Shown here: positions 45,917 to 55,660 of the stretch, in pieces
Position numbering within the stretch: the first letter of the stretch is position 1
Layout of the letters: each line of letters begins with the position of its first letter
From: Methanosalsum zhilinae DSM 4017
GTDB taxonomy: Archaea > Halobacteriota > Methanosarcinia > Methanosarcinales > Methanosarcinaceae
Reading direction: 5' to 3'
Length of the DNA stretch: 64,000 bases
NCBI RefSeq assembly: GCF_000217995.1
Contig: NC_015676.1
Coordinates: forward strand, 846,103-910,102
Notes under the pieces: generated by a model
What the model was told of the DNA's origin: nothing
The model's input: only the letters and a program-made list of their open reading frames with translations
Databases searched by the model: none
Program-made: the position numbers and the translations under genes

Positions 45917-46093
45917 TTACCTACATCCGCATCCTGATACAACATTACAGACACATTCAACACATCCTGCTGCAATGTTACACGTATTCTGGGTCTGATA
46001 AACAAGATTTGTTGCATCTGCTGTAACTGCACTTATTCCTGCTACCATTAGAGCCAGGATACCTGCCAGAATAAGAATCTTTGAGCCACTCAT
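45917..46093 (-). CDS. 58-residue secreted Cys-rich micropeptide
   Basis: A short gene with a very strong ribosome site (AGGAGGTG, about 46102-46109) before the ATG at 46093. The first ~27 residues are a signal peptide (KILILAGILALMVAGI, then AVTADA). The mature ~31 residues carry six Cys, in the pattern CNIAAGC, VECV and CNVVSGC then GCR. The motif CN[IV][AV][AS]GC therefore occurs twice. It is not matched to any family. Roles to consider include metal binding, disulfide-rich toxin or surface peptide, or a modified precursor. Confidence 0.7.
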   Translation of the reverse strand: MSGSKILILAGILALMVAGISAVTADATNLVYQTQNTCNIAAGCVECVCNVVSGCGCR

Positions 46094-46227
46094 GGATTTC
46101 CACCTCCTGTTAATATATAATAGGATATATAATTAAATCCCATATTTCAATATATAAATGATGTTTACGGCATTAATTGCCAGATAGGATTATATTTATT
46201 TATACATTTGATTACTATGTAATAGTC

Positions 46228-47619
46228 ATGCAGAAGAGTAGTTTAGAAAGACTTCAGGATATCAAAGAAGAGGTACTTTCGAAAATAAAGCCTACAGGTT
46301 CGGAAAAGGCTAAATTGAAAAAAATCACCGATCATTTGATTTCAAAAGTAAATAAGGCTATAGAGAAACAGGGAATAAGTGGTCTGTCTGTACAGCTTGT
46401 AGGTTCTGCTTCAAGGAATACATGGATCTCAGGCACACATGATCTGGACATATTTATAATTTTTCCTGAAGAAACTGAGCGTATTGAACTTGAAAGAGCC
46501 GGATTATCTATTGCAAGAGAGGTTGCAAAAGAAGCAGAACGATTCGAAGAACGTTATGCAGAACATCCATATATCAACATGAATATTGAAGAGTTTGATG
46601 TGGACCTTGTACCGTGTTTTGGTGTAACTGATGCCTCATGCATCAAATCATCTGTTGACAGAACCCCATTCCACAACGAATTTGTAAAAAAACACATCAA
46701 TGGACTGGCAGATGAAGTACGCCTCTTAAAGCAATTTATGCGCGGAACCGGTGTTTATGGTTCTGAACTTAAAACACAGGGATTTTCAGGATACCTTACA
46801 GAACTTCTGATAATTCATTTTGGCTCATTTGAAAATGTTATTTTCTCGGCAGTGGATTGGAAACCCGGTCTGAAAATCAAATTTGATTCAGATCCTCTAT
46901 CAGATTCATTCAAAGGGCGAAAGGATCCCCTGATTGTTATCGACCCTACTGACCCTGATAGAAATGTTGCGGCTGCAGTTTCAATCAATAAATTCTGTGA
47001 ATTTGTAGACGCTGCCCGGGAGTTTCTTACAGACCCTTCAGAAAGGTATTTTTTTCCTGAAGATATCGTTACTCTTACAGATAAGGATCTCAAAGACAGA
47101 ATGAGATCAAGGGGCACTGATCTTATTGTAATCTGTTTTAAAAAGCCTGATGAAGTTGAAGATGTTATCTATCCACAGCTATACAAAATGGAAAAGTCAG
47201 TTTCTGATTTGCTGGAACAATACCAGTTCAGGGTTATGAGATCATTTTCATGGGCAGGGGAAAATGAAAAAGAAGCAAAGGCCATCGTTTATTTTGAACT
47301 GATCTCATCCCGGCTACCTCAGATTAAAAAACATATTGGTCCGCCTGTATGGCTTCGAGATCATGCGGAAAAATTCAAGCTAAAATACAAACATATGGAT
47401 GATGTATTTTCATTCTATATTGAGGATGGGAAATATGTATGTGACATACCCCGAAAATATACTTCCGCAACCTCACTTCTAAAATCAAGGCTTAATACCT
47501 GCTCACTGGGGAAACATATTTCTGCAAGTGTTAATGAAGGCTTTCAGATACTCGAAAACAAAGAAATATGTGCAATAAAATATTGCGATTTTAGAAAACT
47601 TTTCAACAGGTATATCTAG
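46228..47619 (+). CDS. cca: CCA-adding enzyme, archaeal class I
   Basis: A 463-aa tRNA nucleotidyltransferase that adds CCA to tRNA ends without a template. This matters because none of the tRNA genes here encodes CCA. The nucleotidyltransferase signature is GSASRNTWISGTHDLDIF (GS and DxD). The tail domains are typical (SGYLTELLIIHFG, VWLRDHAEKFKLKY). The frame opens at 46177. The ATG at 46228 gives the family N-terminus. Its 3' end overlaps the convergent OGG-type gene by 17 bp. Confidence 0.95.
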   Translation: MQKSSLERLQDIKEEVLSKIKPTGSEKAKLKKITDHLISKVNKAIEKQGISGLSVQLVGSASRNTWISGTHDLDIFIIFPEETERIELERAGLSIAREVAKEAERFEERYAEHPYINMNIEEFDVDLVPCFGVTDASCIKSSVDRTPFHNEFVKKHINGLADEVRLLKQFMRGTGVYGSELKTQGFSGYLTELLIIHFGSFENVIFSAVDWKPGLKIKFDSDPLSDSFKGRKDPLIVIDPTDPDRNVAAAVSINKFCEFVDAAREFLTDPSERYFFPEDIVTLTDKDLKDRMRSRGTDLIVICFKKPDEVEDVIYPQLYKMEKSVSDLLEQYQFRVMRSFSWAGENEKEAKAIVYFELISSRLPQIKKHIGPPVWLRDHAEKFKLKYKHMDDVFSFYIEDGKYVCDIPRKYTSATSLLKSRLNTCSLGKHISASVNEGFQILENKEICAIKYCDFRKLFNRYI

Positions 47620-48454
47620 ATTGATAATTGCCAGATCTTTTTAGCATGTACAGGTATTCCTGTGCATAACCACAATAGTTTCCAAAATATTCTCTGCCCC
47701 ACTCCCCAATTTTGTGGTAGTTTTTTCCATTTTGCAAAAGTGTGTTATCACAATACATATATTCGACTATTTTTTTAATATGAGTATCAACAGGGAACGA
47801 TTCAAGCTTATCCATTGAGAACAGCAGGACGCAGTCAGCGACTTTTTCTCCTACTCCTTCAATTGACATCAATTTTTTTCTTGCATCATAATACTCCATT
47901 TTCTGCAGGGATTCAAGATCTATATTTCCACGGTTTACAATCTCTGCAGCATTCTTTATTCTCTGTGTACGAAATCCTAACTTGCATTCCTGAAGATCGG
48001 ATATACAGGCATTTGCAATGTCTGATGGTTCCGGAAAACTGAAATATCCATCTGTGATTTCATTTCCAAACATACTGCAAAGATTTGAAATCCTTTTTTT
48101 AATTGTAGGTATGCTGGAAGCGGTGGCAAGCATATATGATATGAGACATTCCCATGGATCCTGTCTTATAAGACGCAATCCATAAAAATCGTTTATTGCT
48201 TTGTTTATGCACGGATCTTTATTGATTTTTTGAAGGATATGACAGAGATCATCATCAATTCTGAAATAATTAATAAAGAATTCTGCAGGAAGATGTGAGT
48301 CTATCAAGACACTACCATCTTTTTGCTGTATTGCATGAATAATTTCACCTTCTGCAACACCTGTCCATACATCGTCTTTTTTATCCCATCTGAAAACCTG
48401 TCCACATCCCAGAGTATGATCAAGATTAAAATCTTTCCAGAAAAAATCACTCAT
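47603..48454 (-). CDS. 8-oxoguanine DNA glycosylase/AP lyase (OGG1-like)
   Basis: A ~283-aa HhH-GPD DNA glycosylase. An OGG N-terminal domain begins FNLDHTLGCGQVFRW. The catalytic Lys is in SIEGVGEKVADC, and the Asp in PVDTHIKK. It removes 8-oxoguanine from DNA. The frame opens at 48466. The ATG at 48454 has GGTGAT five bases upstream, overlapping the stop of the preceding kinase gene, so translation is probably coupled. Confidence 0.92.
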   Translation of the reverse strand: MSDFFWKDFNLDHTLGCGQVFRWDKKDDVWTGVAEGEIIHAIQQKDGSVLIDSHLPAEFFINYFRIDDDLCHILQKINKDPCINKAINDFYGLRLIRQDPWECLISYMLATASSIPTIKKRISNLCSMFGNEITDGYFSFPEPSDIANACISDLQECKLGFRTQRIKNAAEIVNRGNIDLESLQKMEYYDARKKLMSIEGVGEKVADCVLLFSMDKLESFPVDTHIKKIVEYMYCDNTLLQNGKNYHKIGEWGREYFGNYCGYAQEYLYMLKRSGNYQSRYTC

Positions 48455-48459
48455 TGTAA

Positions 48460-49827
48460 TCACCATAATTCCAGGTATCTTAAAAAAGTTGCAGCGGATA
48501 CAGTATCTCCCAGGCCGACGGTGGATACAGGTTTCTCAGTGAGGATAGATGGAATTATACATACTGTGCAGTCATCTTTAACTGCGTACAATCCCCTGCC
48601 ATAGATTGTGCCTGAAATATTTTCTGCTATTTTTTTCATTTGATCTATTCCATAACTGCTTTCTTTCAGGTTGGACACTGTGCTTTCAATAAATCTTCGA
48701 CCTTCAAGCTTCCCGGTAGCTGCAAAAGTAGCTGCTGCTTTTATTCCAAAATTCATCGATTCAATTTCCACTTCCGGGCTGGAACAATTATTTTTGAAAA
48801 CAGATATAATGAAATCTCTTGTATGGATAATTATCTTTTTATGTCCGGTAAGCAACATTATCTTAACGGTAACTTCAAGTATGGCCTTACAATCCATTTC
48901 TTTGATCTTTTTAGAGGGAATTTCGTAAATTTCTGCAATCATTGATAGCTCGTCTTCATTCATCCCAATACTGTCTACTGAACCTGAAAGAGATGAGAAT
49001 ACATTATAAGCGATTTCCTCACTGGAAAAATCCCCACATTCGGCATGGATCTTTAATTTAGGATTCAGCTTCTTCCACGATCTGATCTGCATTATCACCT
49101 TTTCAAGCCTGTCAGAGTATGTTGTACTGTCTGGATATGTTTCCATCAGCAAATGAAATCCAGAAACCACTCCTCCGTTTATTTCATGTATATGGCGCAT
49201 AGCGTAGAGTTCAAAACCACTATCAATCTCAAGCTTTATATTTTCTGTATCATAGGTTGCAATAAACCGGTTTTCCCGTGGAACTCTTATCTCATTTCCG
49301 GCAATGGACAGTCTATCTCCTCTATCAAAATCAAATACAAAATGTATAAGCTCCCTATGATCATTTATTTGCTTGTTCGGTGCAGAATCTATTTTATCTT
49401 CTACCTCTTTTCTGAACATTTCTTTTGGTATGATCATAGATTTTCTGGAGAAAAGTGATAGCTGTGTTTTTGAGGGGGCGACAACATTTGGAATCACCTC
49501 ATCAGCTCCCAGTTCTGAAAGTACATTTGCCATAATACCCGCATTTCCTCCCATTCTAATAGAAGATCTATCAAAAAAGGTAGATTTTAAAAATTCAAAA
49601 ACAGGATCTTTATACACAATCCATTCTGCACCTTCTCCTTTCTGCATACATCCAATGAGGCCGGAAAAAAAATCAGATATAGAACAGATCAATCCAGGAG
49701 GATCATCTACTTTTTTCAGAATTTCTTTTTCATCCAAATTCATGGATCTGATGAGAGTAGATATTTCATTACCATTTATTCTGTATACTGAATCAATATT
49801 GACATTATAGGCACATAATATTCTCAT
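48460..49827 (-). CDS. ADP-dependent sugar kinase (PFK/GK family), paralogue 1
   Basis: A 455-aa ADP-dependent phosphofructokinase/glucokinase-family protein (PF04587). It has GGNAGIMANVL, HAECGDFSS, SIGMNEDEL (the NxxE Mg motif) and the catalytic base in GLGDTVSAATF. ADP serves as phosphoryl donor in archaeal modified glycolysis. It begins 3 bp after the stop of paralogue 2 in register with it, so the pair is cotranslated. The two are clearly diverged. Which sugar it uses cannot be read; glycogen breakdown is the usual context in methanogens. Confidence 0.85.
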   Translation of the reverse strand: MRILCAYNVNIDSVYRINGNEISTLIRSMNLDEKEILKKVDDPPGLICSISDFFSGLIGCMQKGEGAEWIVYKDPVFEFLKSTFFDRSSIRMGGNAGIMANVLSELGADEVIPNVVAPSKTQLSLFSRKSMIIPKEMFRKEVEDKIDSAPNKQINDHRELIHFVFDFDRGDRLSIAGNEIRVPRENRFIATYDTENIKLEIDSGFELYAMRHIHEINGGVVSGFHLLMETYPDSTTYSDRLEKVIMQIRSWKKLNPKLKIHAECGDFSSEEIAYNVFSSLSGSVDSIGMNEDELSMIAEIYEIPSKKIKEMDCKAILEVTVKIMLLTGHKKIIIHTRDFIISVFKNNCSSPEVEIESMNFGIKAAATFAATGKLEGRRFIESTVSNLKESSYGIDQMKKIAENISGTIYGRGLYAVKDDCTVCIIPSILTEKPVSTVGLGDTVSAATFLRYLELW

Positions 49828-49829
49828 GA

Positions 49830-51317
49830 TCAAACCCGTACTTTGGCCAAGTTATTTTTTTGTATTCTGGATAACATACTGACAAAGGCAGCTGCAGAGA
49901 TCGTATCACCAATTCCCACTGTAGCAGCAGGCTTTTCCACAACCTTTGTTGGGATGATTATCACATCATGGGTTGGAGTGCATACACACCCATCTTCAAG
50001 ATCTTTAAGAGTACCGATTCCTCTCTGTATCAGGTGACTTTCAAGCGTTTCAAATTTATTGTAGCCCTGTTCCCATACAGGAACATCTAAACCAGCATCG
50101 CAATCATCCAGCTTGCTGATATCACCTACAAGGGCCCTGGCAGCAGCTACTGTTGATGAAAAAAGTAAAGATTTTTTATGATCTTCAGGAGTTGCCGGGC
50201 TGTTTTTTGAAATAACACATATGTAATAGCCAAGAGAATGTACATGAACTCTTTCAAGTTTCAGTTCATGGAGCAGAATAACAGAACCTTCATAAAGAGC
50301 ATCTATAGCTCTTTCATCCTTCTTGATTACCGCATATGCAAGCTCTTCATATCCAAGAACATTGAGTGCATTTGCAACCTCTACGGTATCAAGGCCCAGG
50401 GAATGTACATGTTCCTGCACTATCTGTTTTAGTATCACCCTGCGGATAAGTCTGTTCTGTATGGAGGTAAACTCAACGTGAATTCTTATTGAAGGATTAA
50501 CTTCTTTTAGCTTTTTAATCAACTTGACGGATTTTTCCACATAATGATCATAGGTATTCCCATCTTCATCTGTTTCTTTTATCATCTGATAGCCTGCCAG
50601 TATGGCACCATCGATACCTCTGTAGACTTCTTGAAGATGCTCATATATCTCCTGGTCCATATCTATCCTGATCCAGGGAGGTCTTGAAGAAACAATAAGC
50701 CGGTTATCTCTAGGAACCCTGATCTTTTCTCCACTAAATTCAAAATCAATATCTTTTGAAAATTCGATAATCCAGTTTACTTTTGGTTCATTATCTGAAC
50801 TGTAGGCATTTTTTGGGTGTACGAGCTCAAGTTTTCCATCTACGATTACTGGATGCAGCATATTTTCTTTATCAACAAAATATTCTGCCTGTTCTTTGGC
50901 TAACCATGGTACATAGGCGATAATATTTTTTATTTCCATATTTGCCAGAAGATTTGATATAATACCTGCTTGCCCTCCCATTCTGGATACGTCGGATCCG
51001 AGATTTTCACTCAGCCATTCGTGAATATCAAGTGTATAGGTAGGCACTTCTGCAGCTTTTCCGTCACGCATTGAAATAATAAGACGTGCAACAAAATCTT
51101 CTGGACTATCAATCTGGCGGGGGTATTCCATCAATCTGCTTTTTACCTTTTTTTCATCAACCAGCTCTAACAATTTATTTATGTCATTTTCATCGATATG
51201 ACGGATTGCATCAATATTGCAATTGTATGCAACAAAAACCCCTCTAACTTTTTTGAGGTCATCTTTCATTTCAAAATACGTATCATTATGTTGTTGCTCC
51301 CACTCTGAAATATCCAT
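49830..51317 (-). CDS. ADP-dependent sugar kinase (PFK/GK family), paralogue 2
   Basis: A 495-aa paralogue. It has GGQAGIISNLL, RIHVEFTSIQN, SLGLDTVEVA (DxxE where paralogue 1 has NxxE) and the base in GIGDTISAAAF. The length and CNIDAI start are normal for the family. It lies 23 bp after argJ on the same strand. Both copies keep the catalytic Asp, so both may be active. Confidence 0.88.
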   Translation of the reverse strand: MDISEWEQQHNDTYFEMKDDLKKVRGVFVAYNCNIDAIRHIDENDINKLLELVDEKKVKSRLMEYPRQIDSPEDFVARLIISMRDGKAAEVPTYTLDIHEWLSENLGSDVSRMGGQAGIISNLLANMEIKNIIAYVPWLAKEQAEYFVDKENMLHPVIVDGKLELVHPKNAYSSDNEPKVNWIIEFSKDIDFEFSGEKIRVPRDNRLIVSSRPPWIRIDMDQEIYEHLQEVYRGIDGAILAGYQMIKETDEDGNTYDHYVEKSVKLIKKLKEVNPSIRIHVEFTSIQNRLIRRVILKQIVQEHVHSLGLDTVEVANALNVLGYEELAYAVIKKDERAIDALYEGSVILLHELKLERVHVHSLGYYICVISKNSPATPEDHKKSLLFSSTVAAARALVGDISKLDDCDAGLDVPVWEQGYNKFETLESHLIQRGIGTLKDLEDGCVCTPTHDVIIIPTKVVEKPAATVGIGDTISAAAFVSMLSRIQKNNLAKVRV

Positions 51318-51340
51318 TTGCTCACTCCCAAATTTACTGC

Positions 51341-52525
51341 TTATGTTGTATATTCTGCATTGATTTTTACATAATCATAGGAAAGGTCGCATCCCCATGC
51401 AGTTGCTTCTCCTGTTCCAATATTAAGATCTGCATTTATAATTATATTATCCTGGGACATTATTGATCTTAACATGTCAAGGTTGTTCTCTTCCATACCA
51501 ATGATATTTCCATTTCTGACGATATCAATGCTTCCTGCTTCATTTGAAAAAGAAAGTGAGAGTTTGTCCTCTGCAACATCACATCCAGAGTATCCGATTG
51601 CAGATACCACTCTTCCCCAGTTTGGATCCTCTCCAAATATTGCAGACTTTACAAGCATTGATCTTACTATAGCTTTGGATGCCAGTTTTGCATCTTCCAG
51701 GGATGATGCTCCCTGAATATGTGCTTCTATGAGTTTGGTTGCACCTTCTCCATCTTTTGCAATCATTTTCGCAAGTGAGGTTAATACAAAATCAAGCCCT
51801 TCCTGAAAATCATCAATTTCAGGCTCTATTGAAGAAAGGCCTGTGCTGATCAGTAGTGCCATGTCATTGGTACTGGTATCCCCATCAACAACAACCATAT
51901 TAAAACTGCGATCTACAGCTTTTTTCAGGCAAATATCAAGGGTATTGGAAGCTATATCTGCATCAGTATAAATGAATGCAAGCATTGTGCCCATATTTGG
52001 CTCTATCATACCTGATCCTTTTGCAATTCCTCCTATACGAACTCCACAATCCATCTCAACAGCTATCTCTTTGTGGAAAGTATCAGTGGTCATTATTGTC
52101 TCTGCTGCATTCCTGCTTGCCTCTGCAGACCTATCCAGTGATCTTACTACCTCACCTACATGATCTCTTATCCACTCAATGTTTAGCTTTCTGCCAATAA
52201 CTCCTGTAGAAGATACTGCAATGTTTTCTTCCGGATATTTTAGATAATGGTGCAGGATACTGGCCATTTCTTTTGCATCTGCCATTCCCTGCTGCCCGGT
52301 AAATGCATTAGCATTACCACTATTTACAATGACAGCACCAATTCTCTGGGTTTTATATATATTATTTCTTGTAATTACAAGAGGTGCAGCAATGATCTTA
52401 TTCTTTGTAAAAACACCGGCTGCATTTCCTTCACCATCGATCACAGCAATTCCCATTTTTCCCTGTTTGATTCCTGCAGCTCTGACACCTTTTACTGCAC
52501 AGATTCCTCCATCTATGATTTTCAT
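51341..52525 (-). CDS. argJ: Ornithine acetyltransferase/N-acetylglutamate synthase ArgJ
   Basis: A 394-aa enzyme that recycles the acetyl group in arginine synthesis. It autocleaves before a Thr nucleophile. Here the site is KGSGMIEPNMGTML, with Gly179-Thr180 in place of the usual Ala-Thr. Other marks are VNSGNANAFTG, SSTGVIG and DGDTSTNDM. It is in the gene run metY-metX-argC-CBS-argJ, 15 bp after the CBS gene. Confidence 0.95.
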   Translation of the reverse strand: MKIIDGGICAVKGVRAAGIKQGKMGIAVIDGEGNAAGVFTKNKIIAAPLVITRNNIYKTQRIGAVIVNSGNANAFTGQQGMADAKEMASILHHYLKYPEENIAVSSTGVIGRKLNIEWIRDHVGEVVRSLDRSAEASRNAAETIMTTDTFHKEIAVEMDCGVRIGGIAKGSGMIEPNMGTMLAFIYTDADIASNTLDICLKKAVDRSFNMVVVDGDTSTNDMALLISTGLSSIEPEIDDFQEGLDFVLTSLAKMIAKDGEGATKLIEAHIQGASSLEDAKLASKAIVRSMLVKSAIFGEDPNWGRVVSAIGYSGCDVAEDKLSLSFSNEAGSIDIVRNGNIIGMEENNLDMLRSIMSQDNIIINADLNIGTGEATAWGCDLSYDYVKINAEYTT

Positions 52526-52540
52526 TCAAAACCCTTCTTT

Positions 52541-53005
52541 TTAGACATCTGCAAGGCCCTTTATGATATCTCCTCTTGTAACAATGCCTACGAGTTTACC
52601 TTCTGAAACAACTGGTAATCTATTAATTTTATTCTTTATCATAATCGTGGATGCCTCTTCTATTGAATCTTCAGGAGAAACTGTATATATTTTAGTTCTC
52701 ATGATCTCTTTTACAGGCTTTGTTCCAATGTTGGTTAGCATACGTTTTGCTTCTTCCCAGCTTATCAGTTCTCGTATGGGTATCTCAATAACTTCAAAGG
52801 GGCTTGGAAGCCAGTAAGTACCATGTTTAGGGATTTCAAGCAACTGCAATAGATCCAGTTCTGAAATTAAACCAATCAGTTTTTCACTTTCCACAACCGG
52901 CATCCCACTGATTTCGTTTTTCCGCAACAGTTGAGCAACGTCACTGATTCTATCATCTGGTTTACAATAAATAACATTTGAGTTCATTACATCTTTTACT
53001 TTCAT
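52541..53005 (-). CDS. CBS-pair regulatory protein
   Basis: A ~154-aa protein with two CBS domains (about 1-60 and 90-152), starting MKVKDVMNSNVIY and with SGMPVVESEKLIGLI and NRLPVVSEGKLVGIV. CBS pairs bind adenosyl compounds; methanogen ones are known to bind SAM or MTA. The frame opens at 53125, but the ATG at 53005 with GGTGG upstream is the true start. It lies between argC and argJ, and may sense a methionine-cycle metabolite. Confidence 0.85.
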   Translation of the reverse strand: MKVKDVMNSNVIYCKPDDRISDVAQLLRKNEISGMPVVESEKLIGLISELDLLQLLEIPKHGTYWLPSPFEVIEIPIRELISWEEAKRMLTNIGTKPVKEIMRTKIYTVSPEDSIEEASTIMIKNKINRLPVVSEGKLVGIVTRGDIIKGLADV

Positions 53006-53081
53006 AATTCCACCTACGAAATACATGACAAATACAAATTCATATGAACATTGTATGTACAATGAGAAAATAAATTTGATT

Positions 53082-54095
53082 TTATGGAGAAATCCCGGAT
53101 ACCCACAAACCGGTGGTTTCTTCAAATCCGCACATAAGGTTCATATTCTGTATTGCCTGTCCTGAAGCACCTTTTACAAGATTGTCAATTGCTGATATTA
53201 CTACCAGACGCCTGTTTTCACTGTCCATTTCAAATCCAATATCACAGAAGTTTGATCCTCTTACTCCTCCAAGTGAAGGCACACCTTCTACCATGCGTAT
53301 AAATTTATTATTTTTATAAAATTGTTGATAGATTGACATAACTTCATCATATTCCATATCTTCTTTAAGGAATAGATGAGATGTGGTCAGTATCCCCCTG
53401 ATTGAAGGTATAACATGGGGTGTAAAACTGATATTGTTGATATTATGATCCAGTCTTTCCAATTCCTGAACAATCTCTGCTTTATGTCTGTGAGTTGTTA
53501 ATTTATAAGCAACGATGTTTTCCGCCAGGTTTGGATAATGTGAAGTCTTTGATGGAGAAATCCCTGCACCGGTAATTCCCGACTTTGAATCAAATATTGC
53601 AGTTTCAATAAGTTTATTGGATGCAAGTGGTGCTGCAGACAATATTGCTCCGGTTGGATAACATCCAGGATTTGCAACAAAGTTCTCATCTGCAACCTCA
53701 GGATGTAATTCTACAAGACCATAAGGTGCTTTTCTGGGATCTTTATGTACCATTCCATAAACACTTTCAAATACTCTGGTGTCCAGGCGATAATCTGCAC
53801 TCAGATCAATTACCCTTGTATTTTCATCCACAATCTCTGGTATAACATTCATTGATGCTCCGTGGGGTACAGCAACAAAAATGACATCACATTCACTTTT
53901 TACCTTTTGAGGTGTAAGATTTTGAAAACAGATGTCTGTAAACCCCTTTAGATGCTTATGAACATCTGATACCTTTCGATCACTAAACGATCTTGATGTA
54001 GCAACTTTGACATTTACATCCGGATGATTGTATAAAAGACGGATAAGTTCTCCACCGGTATATCCTGACCCACCGATAATTCCTGCATCTAACAT
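53082..54095 (-). CDS. argC: N-acetyl-gamma-glutamyl-phosphate reductase ArgC
   Basis: A 337-aa dehydrogenase of arginine synthesis. The NADP-binding start is GIIGGSGYTGGELIRLL and the catalytic Cys is in ANPGCYPTGA. The frame opens at 54149; the ATG at 54095 has GAGGAT about 7 bp upstream and is used. It is followed by the CBS gene, then argJ, on the same strand. Confidence 0.95.
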   Translation of the reverse strand: MLDAGIIGGSGYTGGELIRLLYNHPDVNVKVATSRSFSDRKVSDVHKHLKGFTDICFQNLTPQKVKSECDVIFVAVPHGASMNVIPEIVDENTRVIDLSADYRLDTRVFESVYGMVHKDPRKAPYGLVELHPEVADENFVANPGCYPTGAILSAAPLASNKLIETAIFDSKSGITGAGISPSKTSHYPNLAENIVAYKLTTHRHKAEIVQELERLDHNINNISFTPHVIPSIRGILTTSHLFLKEDMEYDEVMSIYQQFYKNNKFIRMVEGVPSLGGVRGSNFCDIGFEMDSENRRLVVISAIDNLVKGASGQAIQNMNLMCGFEETTGLWVSGISP

Positions 54096-54181
54096 ATAAT
54101 ATCCTCTACTCTTTAATACACATCCAATAGTAATTAAAGTTATTACCACAGAAGGTATGGTCGGGGCAAAAAGGTATCATT

Positions 54182-55660
54182 TCAGGTACATCGATGATTC
54201 CCGATCATTTTATTGATTTCATCACTGCCTATGATTCCTATTACCTTTCGATTTTCATCGATTACCGGCAGAGCGGATATATTGTTATTTTGCATTTTCC
54301 TGGCACATTTTTCAATACCCTCATCCGGTCTTGATGTTATCACATTTTTGGTAAGGATTCTATCAAGTGTGGTGAATTTGAGTGCTACTGCTTTGGAAAT
54401 ATCCCAGGATGTGATGATACCTCTTATTTGTTCATCATCAGACACAACCGGCAGGTGTGTTATTCCATTATCGAACATTATTTGAGCAGCATCTTCTATG
54501 CTTATATCTTCCTGGACGGTCACAACATCCAATTTCATGATATCTGATACAGTGATATTGTTTAGAAAACCACCAATTACATAGTTGAGCTGCCCGGCTT
54601 CTAGCAGAAACGCATCGTGGCCGTAATTGGATTCAATCTCGCGATATGTGACATCAACATTATTTGCATTTAGCGCCATTACAATATCTTTTGATTGATA
54701 GGGTGGATACAACCAGTCGGATGTAACTGCAATTATCAGACACTTGGCCTTAATGTCTTTTAACCCGTCTATTAATGAACCATTTTCTGTCAGATCAAAA
54801 TAATCAACTGCTTTTGTTATGTAAAGATATGAATTTGCATCAAATCTTTCTGTAAAGGATCGTCCTTTATAGTGAAGATAACTCTCAACCTGGAAATCCA
54901 TGGAAAGATCATAATTATACCTGTCCCTGTCCTGTAATTCCCTGCCGAATTTTTCTCTCATGGATTCGTCACTCAGATAAGTAATATGCCCGATCATCCG
55001 CGCCAGAGCAAGGCCATGGGATGGCTGTCTGCTATAGTAGTAATTTCCTTTATTCCACTCAGGATCTGAAATTATCGCAATTCTGGCAACTTCGTTGAAA
55101 GCTATCTGCTGGGGAGAAGAATAGGCAGATGCTGCCAGCGCAATAGCCTTATTGATGTAGTCTGGGTAGGATACAGACCATTGCAATACCTGCAGTCCTC
55201 CCATTGACCCCCCTATAACTGCATAAATGCTGCTAATGCCAAGATGGTCAAGAAGTTTCTTCTGGGCATTAACCATATCTTTAATAGTAATTACAGGGAA
55301 ACTTAGGCCGTAGGGCTTGCCTGTTTCTGGATCAATTGAAGATGGACCAGTCGATCCCCGGCATCCACCAATGACATTTGAACAAACAATGAAATATTTG
55401 TCTGTATCAAGACATTTTCCGGGTCCTATCAATATGTCCCACCATCCCGGTTTATTATCACCTTTATGCCACCCTGCTGCGTGGGCATCACCGGTAAGTG
55501 CATGACAGACAAGAATAACATTATTTTTATCCCTGTTAAGGGTGCCATAAGCCTCATATGCTATGGTTACATCGGAGATCTTTCTACCGCTCTCAAGCTT
55601 CAGTTCTTCCTCAAGATGGTAGTATTTTGTTTCCACAATTCCTAATGATCCTTTTTTCAT
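54182..55660 (-). CDS. metX: Homoserine O-acetyltransferase MetX with C-terminal CBS pair
   Basis: A 492-aa fusion. Residues 1 to about 370 are an alpha/beta hydrolase: nucleophile elbow GGSMGGLQ, later Asp in TSDWLYPP and His in YGHDAFL. Residues about 375-490 are two CBS domains ([32 protein letters not shown]). It acetylates homoserine (or another acyl) for direct sulfhydrylation by MetY. The CBS pair suggests feedback by a methionine-cycle adenosyl compound. It overlaps metY by 4 bp. Confidence 0.93.
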   Translation of the reverse strand: MKKGSLGIVETKYYHLEEELKLESGRKISDVTIAYEAYGTLNRDKNNVILVCHALTGDAHAAGWHKGDNKPGWWDILIGPGKCLDTDKYFIVCSNVIGGCRGSTGPSSIDPETGKPYGLSFPVITIKDMVNAQKKLLDHLGISSIYAVIGGSMGGLQVLQWSVSYPDYINKAIALAASAYSSPQQIAFNEVARIAIISDPEWNKGNYYYSRQPSHGLALARMIGHITYLSDESMREKFGRELQDRDRYNYDLSMDFQVESYLHYKGRSFTERFDANSYLYITKAVDYFDLTENGSLIDGLKDIKAKCLIIAVTSDWLYPPYQSKDIVMALNANNVDVTYREIESNYGHDAFLLEAGQLNYVIGGFLNNITVSDIMKLDVVTVQEDISIEDAAQIMFDNGITHLPVVSDDEQIRGIITSWDISKAVALKFTTLDRILTKNVITSRPDEGIEKCARKMQNNNISALPVIDENRKVIGIIGSDEINKMIGNHRCT

